A DNA stretch of 64,000 nt from Phytoseiulus persimilis (taxonomy: Eukaryota; Arthropoda; Arachnida; Mesostigmata; Phytoseiidae): positions 15,434,745 through 15,498,744 of the forward strand of contig CM075102.1 of NCBI GenBank assembly GCA_037576195.1, given 5' to 3'. Below are positions 25,252 to 36,702 of the stretch, piece by piece; positions within the stretch are counted from its first letter, which is position 1; each line of letters begins with the position of its first letter. The notes beneath the pieces were generated by a model. The model was not told the origin of the DNA. It saw only the letters and a list, made by a program, of their open reading frames with translations, and did not search any database. Made by a program: the position numbers and the translations under genes.

Positions 25252-28200
25252 ATGGAGGACGACAGTCGAAGATCCCGCAGGACGCGGGTCCAACCAAGCT
25301 GGGTGAGTTCGGTTTAGCTATGTCTCTTCTCAAGAGACAGCAACGCCGTTTCCGGCGTGTCAACGCCACAGAGATCTATAATGGAGGATTCGGTCGATTG
25401 AACGGTGGATGGATCTGACGGAATCGTGGAAGTAATAATGCAGCAGTCAAACAGCGCTCTCTGACATCTCTGCCGTCTCGCGGTGCCAGAGTATTTGATT
25501 TAACAATTCTGTTCGATCTCCGATGCAGGTTCAGGCGAACGGTCATGTTCTCTCGGAGAGTGCGGCACTGAAGAGGGCACTCAAACAAAGTTTAATCGAG
25601 AGCAAGAAAGAAACTCCGAAGAAACCTGAGCCCGAACTCGACTCGCCCACGAGGAGACGACGTAAAACCGAACCACCCGTAGGCTCCCCTGCCGCGACCG
25701 GGGGAGCTTGCGGGAACGCCGCGACAACAAGCGGCACTACCAGAAGAACTGACCGCCTGATTTCGCCAGCCAAAGACTTCAGAAACAGAACGAACGACAC
25801 TGCCGAAAAACGCTCAACTGGAACGAAACGTAAAGAAACGTCGCGAACACCCAACCCCGCGGCGGACCCTCGACCGCCAAGAGATAAACGCATGAAGTTC
25901 CGTCGAGACTTCCTAGAAGACACAATGCGGGAGATCAATAAAAGCCCGCGTAAAAAGTACTGCGCGCAACGGAAATTCGCCGTGAATTGCAACGGCGGGT
26001 ACTCGTCATCACCGATGAACACGCCGATCAAAGCTTTCATGTCTCCTGGGCCTTCGAACCCGCCTCCACCATTGATACTCCCTGCAGCGGCCACGCAGGC
26101 CAGCTCGCCTTTGAAACCCACTTGCAAAACCGAAGATTTTTTGACTTTTCTCTGCTTGAGAGGTACGTCCCTCTGTCCCGACGATCTCAAATTCCTCGAG
26201 AACCCACCCAGTTACGAGCCCAAGACAGAGGACAAAACGAGCATCCTGGCCAAGACGAAACGTAACCTCCAAGGTAAACTTTCCGAAGTGGTTGATGAAA
26301 CTCGACCTCCGCGCAGAATACGTGATTCTACCGAAAGCTTGGACTCGGCCAACAACCGAAAAGATCTTGTCAACCACGTCGCCAAGTTGATTTCTGCCAA
26401 ATACAAGAAGAGTATGAACGGAATATCTCAGAGACTCTCCGCTCGACAGTCGAGCAGTGATAGTCGGAGCTCGACCTCCACTTCGAGGGCCGAACGTTTG
26501 AAGCTCCGCCAGAAGAAGGTCGCTTTGATCGAGAAAGAAAACAAGCGGAGATCTCGAACCGCCAACGAAAACGGTGATCCTCGAGAGAATCTCACGCATA
26601 GTGTGGCTCAACGACGAACGGCGTTGATCAGATCTCAGAGTCGTCGAACTCAGCAGAATTCTAGACGAACCAACTTGGTCGCGCGGAACCTGGTTAGAAA
26701 GGCCAAGTCGAATGGAACCGCCACGAGGTCGCCAGGTAGAGACGCAGAAGAGGACGAGAGAAACGCAGACGGTCAGAGCGAAGAGGACGACGACGATGAG
26801 GAGAGGAGAGCGACTCGAAGTTTGGGGCCTATTGCTGAGGTCGCGTTGCCTATATGGCCTCAGTATAAGCTCAAACAGTATGAACTGTCGCTCTCCAAGA
26901 AGACCGGCAAACATCGGGATTTGAAGACGCCGAAAAGAATTGAAAAGCGCCGCTCAGAAAGGATCAGTAGCTCGATTGATTGCCCCGGTAGCTCGCCGCG
27001 AAAAAGCGTACGACAACGAGCGGGCAGGCCCGATGTTGCAGAAAGTGTGGATTCAAATGGTAAATAGCTTCCAACGATTATTCTATCGCGGCGATGTGTT
27101 CATGCAAACAAAAAAAACAGTCAAATCGCTCAAGTTTCAATATTTATTCCGTTTCCAATGCTGCAATAAATTATTTTGGTTTCGCTGGTTGCGGACTTCG
27201 GTTGATCCGTTGGCATTTCGTCTCGGAGCGTTCCAAAATTATCGCTTCCGATCCGTCTTTCGTGACATTTCGACTGTCACATCCCATGTGCACATTTCGA
27301 GCAAAGTAACGCATACGACAATACGTGAGAGCGAATCTGTCAAGCATTCCGCCACACCGATTCGTGCCTTCATTGCTATAACGATCAAACGGACCACTCA
27401 TCTGAAAAATAGTTACGATGAATTTTTCAGAGAGAATGGGTTCGATATTCCTCAACAGTTCGCCCGAAGAAGAGAAAGCCTTGAATGGTTTGCTCTCATC
27501 GCAGTTCGAGGGTGAGTTCGGAGGTCTTTCAACCTTGACTCCATCCTCGTCCGTCCAGGACACACCGATCAAGGCCACACTGAACTTCATGACCGATTGC
27601 GGCAGTCCAAGCGGCAGCGTCATCTCCAGGACGAGTGACACCTCTTTCAGAAAAGTGAGTGTCAAGTACAGCTCTTTCTGAACTCTCATTTTCTCCGGGA
27701 TGAGAAGCTGAGACAACGAACGTTCTGGAATTATCGATTCGATCTCTTACATTCCAGTCGACCAGCTCCGTTGACTTGTCAACCCCGGGTTCGAAAGTGA
27801 CGAAAAATCGCAAGAGCCAAGTCAGATGGTCGATAGGTGAACCTGGTGCACCACCGGTAACGAAATGTGAAATGTCTACGTGTCTGGTTTTCGAACCCAC
27901 CGCCGAGGAATTCCAGGATCCCCTGAAATACATCAGAGATACCATGGCAGCCATTGACAAGCCAAACCACACAATGTTCAAGATTGTCACTCCAAGAATC
28001 AAAGACTGCAAGAGCACTGCCAAGTCGGATTGCCGATTATCGAACGATATGAGATTTTTAGCTTATAATCAATTCCTACACAAATTATGGCGCCGCTGGG
28101 GACCATCCACGCTACAGTATGCTTGTCTGCGGAAAGCAGTCAAAATCTCGGAAGGGAAGGAGACCAGTGAGTTTTCTGGAGCTTTTGTCGGGTAGTAAAT

Positions 28201-30427
28201 GGATTATATCGACTTGTGAGATTCATGATACTCTCGCTAGTTCCGAATCGAGAGATCCGCTGATCGATTGTGTCCCACGCAAGGTTTTCTTCCACGAACC
28301 GTATCTCATTCTAGGTGGCGAAGACGATGTCGAATCAGTTGACGATAAGATTTTGCACAAGAGAGGCTGTCCTCTCATCGGAGGAGTGGAAGTTGATGTT
28401 GGCCATTTATACAACACCGTTCAAAACTTCGGAGGTATTCAGCAAGTGATGGAAAAGAAGAAGTGGGTTCGCGTCGCTGATACGATGCGAATCCCCCGGA
28501 TGGCACACGATAGAGTGGCTCGTCTCGACGAAGCCTACATGAGATACTGTCTACCTCTGGAAGTCATGAGCGAACAGGAGAAGGAGGAAGTTTTCAAGAA
28601 GGTAGGGATCTCCCCTTGAATTCCCAATCGATCCACGGACACCGGTTTGTCCCAGTATCGGGGAATCATCACAGATTCTGAACCTCGAATTTCGCCATTC
28701 AGGTGAGGGAGGATCACGAACGACGGCGCACGCAGGAGACTTGGGACGAAAACGAAACATTAGAGTGCGTCTGGCCGGGTCGCAACATGACTCTAGCTGT
28801 ATTCGAACGCGTTGCGAGGAACATTTACACCATGTGGTACAAAGAAGATTCTGGAGTTCTCTCTGAAGATGTGGAGCATGATTTCTGGGCAATCGTGGAA
28901 GCCCGTAAGAGACACGTTGTGGTGAACTGTGGAAACATTGACACCTTGGCCTATGGCTGTGGCTTTCCTCAACCACAATGCGCCGTTGCCGAACAAAGGA
29001 AGAAGAAACCCGAGGACAGTCCGACGAAAAGTGAGAAAGTCATCCCTTGGAATACCAAAATCCTCGCTCAACACCCTGACAATATCCTCCGATGGTTGGG
29101 CAACGTCTCGGGGGTGACAACTCCGACTCTTCATGTCAGTATGCTCTTCACTGCGTTACCATGGTACCGTGACCCGCACAATGTCAACTGGCTGGACTAC
29201 CTCCATAGTGGTGAGTGGAAACCGTCAGTAGTCGGATGAGCCATTCGGAAGTGTCTACCCTAAGATCTCTCTCTCTAACCGCAGACATATTCTCAATTCT
29301 AGGTGCGCCACGGATCTGGTATTCTGTCCCAGCGAATCAGGCCGATCGCTTCCATGAGGTTGTCTCAAAGCTTGCCCCTCACGTCCACCAGAGCGACGTC
29401 GGCATTCCGTCAGACGCTTGCCTGATACCTCCGCAAATGCTCCTGGATCGCGGCGTCCAGTTGGAGAGGATTGAACAGAAGTCCGGGGAGATCATGGTCA
29501 TACTCGACGGATGTTACAGCTCTAACGTCAGTTGTGGCTTCAGCATATCTGAGAGCGTCTACTTCACGTGGAAAGATTGGCTCGCCGAAAGCTGGCAAAG
29601 GCATGCGTTGGAGATTTGATTCAAAGTTTCGATATCCTGAATACTCCCAGATACGAAAACGAGAGTAGCTTTTCAACCTCAACTCATCTCCCACAGGTTC
29701 AACATATTACGAGAGAACAGTGAGCCGCCGACGTTTTGCTTGGAGCAACTGATAGTCAATATGGCCATAGCAGGAGCGACCCCGGGTGGCAAAATGGAGC
29801 ATGTAGTTCTCCAGGACGTGAAAGAGATTTTGAATCGAATCACCGAAGAGCTCGGGAACAGCTGGGGCGCCCTGGAAAAAGATGGCGTACCTATGGAACG
29901 GAAAGAACACAATAGCTTTCCCATGGAGTGTTCGTCCTGTCGCATGCTTTGTGGATTAGCTGCTGTGAGTGGTCTTCCACGTTGCCCTCCCGCATGCACC
30001 GTGAATTACCGCGGGTTAGCACTCTCTTTCGAGTTCTAAACCTAATGTTGCCGCAACACCTCCATTGCAGGCCGTGAGTCAGGATTCGACAGAGCCAGGA
30101 GAGATATTTTGCCTCCCGGACGCGAATCAAACGCTACTTTCTCAAGCCGCTGCGTCCGCGACGCAGAAGAATAACAAAAAACAGAGGATCACTACAGGAA
30201 TTGCAAAGCCTGGGAACAAATTCAAGATCGTTTATTGTTACAACATGGTGGGTGTACGGCGAATCCCGACAAAGATGCGAAACCCAAACGATGGAGCTGT
30301 CATCATAAATGCAGGCTCATTCTGTCGCGGTGACTGTTTGCGGAAATCTGTTTCAAACCCAGCGTTTCGTTTTCAGGAGGAACTGCGGACAATTTTGAAA
30401 AAAGTTCAACAAACACTCAACGAATGA
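25252..30427 (+). CDS. Jarid2: JARID2/Jumonji, PRC2 accessory protein
   Basis: Ten coding exons join in phase: 25252-25302, 25529-27059, 27431-27654, 27758-28166, 28315-28601, 28703-29210, 29303-29606, 29697-29964, 30071-30247 and 30377-30427. They encode about 1,269 residues (human JARID2 has 1,246). Visible in order: a UIM-like helix with core ALKQSLIE (about 27-41); the AQRKFA motif with Lys166, matching the EED-binding methyl-lysine of vertebrate JARID2; the conserved TEDFLTFLCLRG block (218-229); a long basic linker; JmjN (about 644-684); ARID (about 700-830); JmjC (about 960-1,100); and a partly eroded C5HC2 finger. In JmjC the iron-binding HxE is replaced by WYR and the distal His by Ser, so the protein should lack demethylase activity, as in the family. 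It acts in the nucleus, recruiting PRC2 to chromatin. The exon 7 end is uncertain: three nearby donors (after 29592, 29600 or 29606) all give phase 2, and only the last is GT. The last intron is 3n and stop-free, but splicing it improves the family alignment. The ATG directly follows an acceptor, so a non-coding upstream exon is likely. Confidence 0.95.
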
Positions 30428-30825
30428 TGGATTCGGCGGCACCGCCAATGTGCACAATGATCTAAACCTCGCGATAACCACTGCCAACACCACCGACATT
30501 TGTAGTATTTGTATACCAAACATTTTTTTAGGCTTGTGTATTTTTGAGAAGCAATCGACATGTCGAATCTTTCAAATTGTACAAAATGTAATCTAAATAC
30601 GAAAGTAGTAGAGTATTGTTAATAGCTATCAAGGGCGGAGAGATTCGGACGATCAGATCGGTGCGGTCTCTTTTACTGAGATGTAACCTTCCAGCCACTC
30701 GAGTGTTCGTTGTGAGCTCTATAAGCGAAAGCGCATACTAACCGTGAGAATGTCATCTATGGGTATTCAAAAAGTACATATATTTTCAATGATTTTTAAG
30801 GACCACGACAAGACGTGAGAAATAC

Positions 30826-30831
30826 AATAAA
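30826..30831 (+). terminator. Jarid2 polyadenylation signal
   Basis: A canonical AATAAA lies about 400 bp downstream of the Jarid2 stop codon, in AT-richer sequence, before the next plus-strand gene. Confidence 0.7.
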
Positions 30832-31364
30832 TCTCGAATGGGTGCATACCAGAGAAATGGTCCATTTTATCACTGACAATCAGCCGTCAGCAACGAAGGG
30901 ACTGATGGAGAACGGATGAAATTCATCTATGATGTTTGATGTTAAATTCCCTGAGAATTCACTTCCTACTTTTCTCATGCTCAATTATCTTGGCAGAAAA
31001 TTCATGAACTATGAGTTATCTTTATCGGTGGACATCCCGATTTCCGCGTGGTACATTAGTACCGTTCCACATTTTCGGCGATGGTAGTGAAATACCAACA
31101 AGGCTCTGAACTGAGTTCAGCGGAAGGATTCCCGAGGCTAGAGTTCCGTAGTTCTGGTCCGACCTCGACGGTTCTTTAGTATTTTTCATGGCACCTTCGG
31201 CGATTTCGGTGGGCCGTGAGCGCTCTTACTCACTCGGAGCATCCATTGATCCCAGACAGGGCCCAAGTTCGAGGTCTGTGTCGAACCATGTGTTTCTCCG
31301 TGGAAGCCTGAACTTGTCCGTTCCATATTCGATGATTTATCCTACTGATCAGTGCAACTAGAGA
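30832..31364. other. Jarid2-ASCC2 intergenic spacer
   Basis: About 530 bp with no supported gene. It must hold the 3' cleavage site of Jarid2 and the promoter and 5' UTR of the ASCC2 gene. I see no TATA box at a suitable distance. Confidence 0.5.
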
Positions 31365-33533
31365 ATGGCGACCGCCGACTGCGGTTCGAAGGATGAGTTG
31401 GAAGGATTGCCGGTGGACAAAGCCTCGACGACAGTGCTCCGTGGTGGAGAACCCCTCAAAGTGCCGGCTATTTCTAAGGAGCACTTGCCGCAAAATCTGT
31501 GCTACTGGCACTACAAACCACCGTCATCGATCATCTCGTCGAGGGAGGATCGTTTAGCAGTTATAGACGGTGATGTTTCCGTTGCAGAAAAATATGAATC
31601 CGAGATCGCGGCCTATTGTCAGTCGATGCAGTTCCTAGTGATGGACCTCAACGAGATTCTACAGGCCGATCACCACAAGTTCTGGTCACACGTTGTGCAT
31701 GATCACGAATTTCGCCTGACTCTCAGAAATTATCTCCGCATGGCTCCGAGATGGTTCGATCCCCCGATGCTTTGGGCCAACGCAACTCTAGAATCTTTGA
31801 GCGAAGAACTTTTCGAGCTTGTCTTGAAGCTCATCATGAGGATGTCCACCTCTCGCGAATCAAGGTCCGACCATATGACTGTCGAGGTCTTCGCCGAATT
31901 TCTCGTCGAATACGTATACGACTCCGCTATGATTATCGATGTGTGCACTCTGTATGGTTTCACCCACGACACACCGAGAAAACCCATAGTGGCGGAAATG
32001 CTCAGAAATGTTTGCGCGAAACAGCCGAAGTTGCTCGTGCAACTCAGCGACGCCGCAGACAGTTTCACGGGGATGATTGCGCTGCTGAAAGATCTCTGCT
32101 CATTTACCCGCGACGTTGAAGTCACGACAATCGCGATGTGTGTTGCAGCGATGTCACTGAAAACCTTGGATGATGAGCAACTCTTCAAAACCTGTTTGAG
32201 CGCCACCGAGACCGCCGTGTCCTTGCTTCTGCTGCTGAAGAACGCCCCGACGACGATCTTGACGAGATACTCAACCGTGATAGACTCGCTGCCGGACTTA
32301 TTCGAGTCGGTTTTCCTTCCTCTGATCGAAGAGATCGAACGCCGCCAGGACAGCATAACGACCGGTTTCGGCGACGTGCTCAAAACTATGTTGCTCAAGG
32401 GTATGACCTGTATTATAGATGTTTACCGCTACTACGTTGAAGAGGAGTGCATGAACAAATTAACGCCTTCGTTGGCGAATGCCGGTGCTATACCTGTCCT
32501 CGAGAAATATTACGCGATCTTCATGCAAGCCGTCCCTGAGAAAATGTTCATGCTGGCCTACAATTCCCTCAACCCCCTCGAGAAGGACTTCGACGAGCTG
32601 CGGAAACACCCCGCCACCCGCGAGTACATGGACGAATCGCATCTTCAATACATCCTGAAGAGTCTGCAGGGTCCTGTTCCAGAAACCGCTGTTCGAGAGG
32701 AGAATGTTTATGGTCGAACTGTGGAGTACGCTGCTGCTAGCGGTGCTTGTGAAGGTGCCGCTGGCGGAGTAAGCGAGGAGGTGAGCAGTGTTCTCGCCAT
32801 CTTCCCTGATCTCCGCCTGGAATTTGTTGAAAAATGTCTCGAATTCTACAAGGGTAACGTTGACGAAGTGGTTTCGGCGATCATGGATAACAACACCCAT
32901 CCAGAGCTTGAACAATTCAAAACTTCCCCCGCGCCACCGAACTCGCCCACTGGAGCGTCCGAGGCCCCTCTTGCTGGCGCAACGGTGCACATCGGCAAGA
33001 AGAATAAGGTTACCAAAGATTTGCTGGACGACCGCGCTGAAAAATTCAACCTGAGGAGGATCGTCCTGCAGTACACTGACGTCGTCGATGAAGTCGTTGT
33101 TCAGGCGACCGACAAACTCTATGACGATGAGTACGACGATACGTATGATTCCAACGACATCGGCATACCCGAAAGGTCGACTGGAGACTGCGACAGGGCT
33201 TTCGAGACTCCCAGGATACTCGCCGGAGCCAATGAACGGCGCAAGAAGCACTGGGAGCAAGACCAGCCCGGAACGGAGCTGGACGAAGAAGGCGCTCGCA
33301 GGAAACGACTGGACTTCTGTGAGAACCCTGAGGAAGCTCGAGCGCGTCGAGAACAGCGGTACCAGGACAGGATGGCGAGCAGAGGTAAACAACCGCCTCC
33401 GCAAAGAGACGTTGTTGGAGCTGCTCGAGGACAAGGTCAGAGTGGGGACGTACTGCGCAACCGAGCCATGAAGGAACGCAACAAAGGTGGGAATCGCAGA
33501 GCGCAGGCTGACCGAAAACGCAAAGAGTTCTAA
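31365..33533 (+). CDS. ASCC2: ASCC2, activating signal cointegrator 1 complex subunit 2
   Basis: A single uninterrupted 722-codon frame (human ASCC2 is about 757). The N-terminal two-thirds is the helical region that binds ASCC3, including the early LPQNLCYWHYKPP block. A CUE ubiquitin-binding domain follows at about 473-512 (SSVLAIFPDLRLEFVEKCLE, with the family's FPD-like turn). The tail is acidic (around the DDEYDDTYDS segment) and then strongly basic, ending in KRKEF, as in relatives. ASCC2 reads K63-linked ubiquitin and recruits the ASCC3-ALKBH3 alkylation-repair machinery; it also works in ribosome-quality control on collided ribosomes. The ATG at 31365 precedes the conserved N-terminus. 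The lack of introns is notable because neighbouring genes have many; no poly(A) tail or target duplication marks it as a retrocopy, and the frame is intact. Confidence 0.93.
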   Translation: MATADCGSKDELEGLPVDKASTTVLRGGEPLKVPAISKEHLPQNLCYWHYKPPSSIISSREDRLAVIDGDVSVAEKYESEIAAYCQSMQFLVMDLNEILQADHHKFWSHVVHDHEFRLTLRNYLRMAPRWFDPPMLWANATLESLSEELFELVLKLIMRMSTSRESRSDHMTVEVFAEFLVEYVYDSAMIIDVCTLYGFTHDTPRKPIVAEMLRNVCAKQPKLLVQLSDAADSFTGMIALLKDLCSFTRDVEVTTIAMCVAAMSLKTLDDEQLFKTCLSATETAVSLLLLLKNAPTTILTRYSTVIDSLPDLFESVFLPLIEEIERRQDSITTGFGDVLKTMLLKGMTCIIDVYRYYVEEECMNKLTPSLANAGAIPVLEKYYAIFMQAVPEKMFMLAYNSLNPLEKDFDELRKHPATREYMDESHLQYILKSLQGPVPETAVREENVYGRTVEYAAASGACEGAAGGVSEEVSSVLAIFPDLRLEFVEKCLEFYKGNVDEVVSAIMDNNTHPELEQFKTSPAPPNSPTGASEAPLAGATVHIGKKNKVTKDLLDDRAEKFNLRRIVLQYTDVVDEVVVQATDKLYDDEYDDTYDSNDIGIPERSTGDCDRAFETPRILAGANERRKKHWEQDQPGTELDEEGARRKRLDFCENPEEARARREQRYQDRMASRGKQPPPQRDVVGAARGQGQSGDVLRNRAMKERNKGGNRRAQADRKRKEF

Positions 33534-33561
33534 TATCGGGGATACCGTATGTTCGGAGTGG

Positions 33562-33567
33562 AATAAA
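33562..33567 (+). terminator. ASCC2 polyadenylation signal
   Basis: AATAAA lies 29 nt after the ASCC2 stop codon, implying a 3' UTR of only about 50 nt. The gene is convergent with the minus-strand bHLH gene, whose own signal is at 33,818-33,823. Confidence 0.75.
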
Positions 33568-33817
33568 TTCTGAAACCGAATGTTGTGAACGTTTCCTCCG
33601 CTTATGCAGATTGATCAGCAGAGGATAAAAAAGCATTCAGGCGAAGCGTATTCATTCGAGGTCCACAACCTCGAGAACTGAGATTCTTGTCAGCCGAGAA
33701 GACATACGACGCTAAGAAGGTCCGCTCATCGACTTGAAGTTTATTTGCGCTTCATAGTGATGAAAGCCGTTCGGAGAAATATTGCTATCGGACGAAACGA
33801 AAATGAGAAAATGCGAT

Positions 33818-33823
33818 TTTATT
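33818..33823 (-). terminator. bHLH gene polyadenylation signal
   Basis: The minus strand reads GCAATAAAATC, with AATAAA starting 31 nt after the stop codon of the Fer1/PTF1A-like gene. This independently supports the third-exon model that ends at 33,854. Confidence 0.75.
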
Positions 33824-33853
33824 GCACGGGGAGTTGATTGTTGAATTGCTTAG

Positions 33854-34478
33854 CTACGGCTCATGCTGATTCGAACGAGATCTGTCTTCGCACGGTCCTG
33901 AATACTTTGCTGGCCTCCACGTCTTAGCGAACACTACATTGTTTGTATTCGGAGCGAACCCGCGCTTCGTCGAATGCCATGAAAGCGAATGGTAGAGAAC
34001 GACGCCTGGTTCGCCGGCTGCAGAGGAGACATCGAGTTGTAAGCTCCTAATATTCCCATATGCGGCAGTTCTTCCGCAACTACTATTCGAATTTTTGCGG
34101 GTCGAAGCTCACCCTTTTTGCTCTTCACCACGATTTTCTTCTGACTCAGGGCTCGCTGCTGATGAGCTCTAGTTTCCGACGGGTTGCGGCCCGTGGTGAG
34201 CAGCTCTGTCAGAAATGAAATGTAGCCAATCGCAAGTCGGAGAGTGTCCACCTTCGAGAACGAAATCAGAATCAGCTCGTGCCGAATCGGGAAGAAATCG
34301 CAGATGGGATATCGGCAACGTGATGTATCAATAGAGCATCTGATGAAGTTCCACGTACCTTGGATAACTTTTTCTCATAGGGGAGAGTGGGGATGTGTCC
34401 GCGCAGGCCCTCGAAGGCATCATTGATGGACTGCATCCGTCGTCTTTCACGCATGTTGGCAGCTACTCTTTGGTGGGC
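33854..34478 (-). CDS. Fer1: PTF1A/Fer1-type bHLH transcription factor (5' part missing)
   Basis: Three exons are visible: 34478-34359, 34251-34113 and 34017-33854. The first two carry the whole bHLH domain. The basic region is [20 protein letters not shown]; the loop is [14 protein letters not shown] and helix 2 is [13 protein letters not shown], with the first intron exactly after LSK. This is diagnostic of the PTF1A/Fer1 family. A phase-1 donor after KKIVVKSKK joins a third exon encoding [11 protein letters not shown] and then the Trp motif [11 protein letters not shown]. These are the two tryptophan-bearing C-terminal blocks that in vertebrate PTF1A contact RBPJ/RBPJL. The first exon shown begins at a good acceptor (CTCTCCAG); reading upstream soon meets an in-frame stop, so an N-terminal exon must lie further upstream (above 34,500) and I could not find it. 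PTF1A factors heterodimerise with E proteins in the nucleus and specify neuronal or glandular fates. The product is more likely Fer1 than Fer2 or Fer3, based on the MQSINDAF and HIPTLPYEK signatures. Confidence 0.9.
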
Positions 34479-34499
34479 CTGGAGAGGATACAATGAGCT

Positions 34500-36702
34500 C
34501 GCTTGACTACGAGGCGGAAAACTCCTGTTCTCTAGGACAATGCAGTTATTTCAGTACGAATTCTTAGCGACGGCCCTGTACGGGCCTAGCGAAGGTTTTT
34601 GTCGAGATGAAAAACTTCCGAAACTTTTCGCCTGAAGGAACGGAAGAAAGCAGCGAGAACTCAGCGACGTCGGAAATCTCATGGCGCGAGATAGCGCAGG
34701 CGATCCTCTCGAGAAAAGGCTCGAAACTCCCTTGAAACCGAGCTGGGCGAGACACAGTCATAATTTTCGTCGAAGGTGATTGCCCCTTTTGTATTTTCCT
34801 CCCTCCCATGTTGATATAATTCGCTCCGCTCGTTCGGCCCGGGGAGGGGGCGTTTTGGGCACATCCATTGCCCTAGTAAGCGCCCTCTTCCTCGCTCGAG
34901 TCCTCCGCCAGCTGACTGGCTGGCCCGTTTTCCCCTTCCCCTTTCAGGGTGAGGGGTGGGATTTGGTGCACCTGGCCTCCGCGATGTAGCTCTCCACAAA
35001 TACTTGATGTTCTTATCTGGAGCTTATCCACGGCTCCTCTACAAGTGGCTCCGTTGTGACACTTTCAGATGACAGCTGCAATAGTTCTTCATTTTTCCGA
35101 GCTATCGAACAATGGAAAGTATCGATTCGAGCTTCTTTTGAACGATTAGACCGAGACCCCTGTTTCGGCCATCCACTTCCCCGGCTCAGTTATGCTTCCG
35201 ATGTATTGGATCGCTTCAAGAAATGTCTGAACTTCCGAGCCAAGCGATTATGGGCTTCGTCGCGCTCCGACACAACGCCTTCGGCATCCACCAATGGAAA
35301 TTGACATTTGGATCAGCCTGAAGTTTCTCTTCGAACTTAAAAAAGGGAAGCTTCCGTCATCGAGATCTCCGCCAAGCGAGAGGGGTCTGGCTCGATGGTG
35401 GACCGGGGGCGCTTTACCTGTGTGGTTCAGCCATGCAGGACTGGCTCATGATTTGCCATGACAGTACCATGGAGGATTTCGAGTGAGCACCAGCACTACG
35501 CATTCGAATCTTTCAGCGAACTCGATGGAGAGGTCGTCGCTCTGTTTCGAGGCAGGCAAATCACCGCTGGATGCGCGGAGTGCGGTTGCTCATCACTGTT
35601 CTTATAATGAAAACGATTCGTTTCTCCCGAATATCCCAGAGCTTCGCATCCCACCGTTTGAACTATCCTAACACGCATAGTTTCGTGCGATCTGTCGGCC
35701 TGCCTCTCGAACTGTTCTCCTCTGCCTCCATCATCGTCATGTGATGATAGAGCTCGGGCTCTTGCTCGGCTACCGGGCAGACATGCAGGCAGGCAGGCTG
35801 GCTGGCTGGCGGACAGCCTGGTTGCCTGCCGGCCTGTCGACGAGCGAGCCCATGTATTCACAGCTGTGAGAAGAAGTATCCCGAGTCATGAAAGAACAAA
35901 CGAACCAATGGATGGATGGATCGTTCATAGATGCCTCGACGACGGCGGCGGCAATGAATGTATGGGATTTCTCCAGTAGCCCACCTGGGGAGTGCTGCAT
36001 GGAGGTAATTGTTACACAGAGTGAGAAGGAGGCAGAAGCGCTTTGTATATCTGCCACTCAGCTAAGCTGCTGCTACTACTGCAGCTCCTCCAACTACTTC
36101 GAGTGAGGGAGAGGGGAGCAGGCGGAGATGACGAGAATACCCAACCCCAGCCTCCCGAACAACCACAACAACATACACACTCACACGGCAGCTATTAATT
36201 CGATAGAGAGAGTTAAGTGCCCGGAACTGCGAGGGATGGAGACTGCCTGTGAATGAACAATTAGGCGATAGTATCTCGTGGCACACATTCTCGTTGAAGC
36301 ATCCCATTCGAGGTGTGATCGTACACGAAGGCGATCGCGCATTAGAGTCCTGGCGCTTATCATTAACCCTTCCCGTGATTCGAATGAGTATGATCTGTTT
36401 GACATCCAGCAACGAATGCCTGTTTCGAAACCGCGTGAAAATGGCGCTCACGAGCGGAATCCATCTCACTAAACACCGAGTCCAGTGATAACACCTTTCG
36501 ACTAAATTTCAGTCCGAGGTTCGTCTCGAGAAGCATCTCTCTCGAAGAGAAGGGATGTTCGGTTCCTAAGCTCCCATTTCGAGCTCCCTCCATGGAATCC
36601 TCGGTCGGAGGAAAGGGAGAGAGTTTTCTCTTCCAGAATACTCCCTAGTCCGACTTCCCATCAGGATACTGACGTAATGTAGAATTTCTGGGTGCCGCTA
36701 CA
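34500..36702. other. intergenic or 5' region of the bHLH gene
   Basis: About 2.2 kb with no gene I can support. It probably contains the missing N-terminal exon and promoter of the minus-strand bHLH gene. A minus-strand TATA-like ATTATATC lies near 34,815-34,822. A degenerate GGCA/GGCT tetranucleotide tract covers about 35,782-35,832. Confidence 0.4.

Noticed and set aside
26009-26914. 301-codon minus-strand frame
   Set aside because: It is the antisense shadow of Jarid2 exon 2, which has recognisable JARID2 motifs on the plus strand.
32460-33434. 324-codon minus-strand frame
   Set aside because: It is the antisense shadow of the ASCC2 coding sequence.
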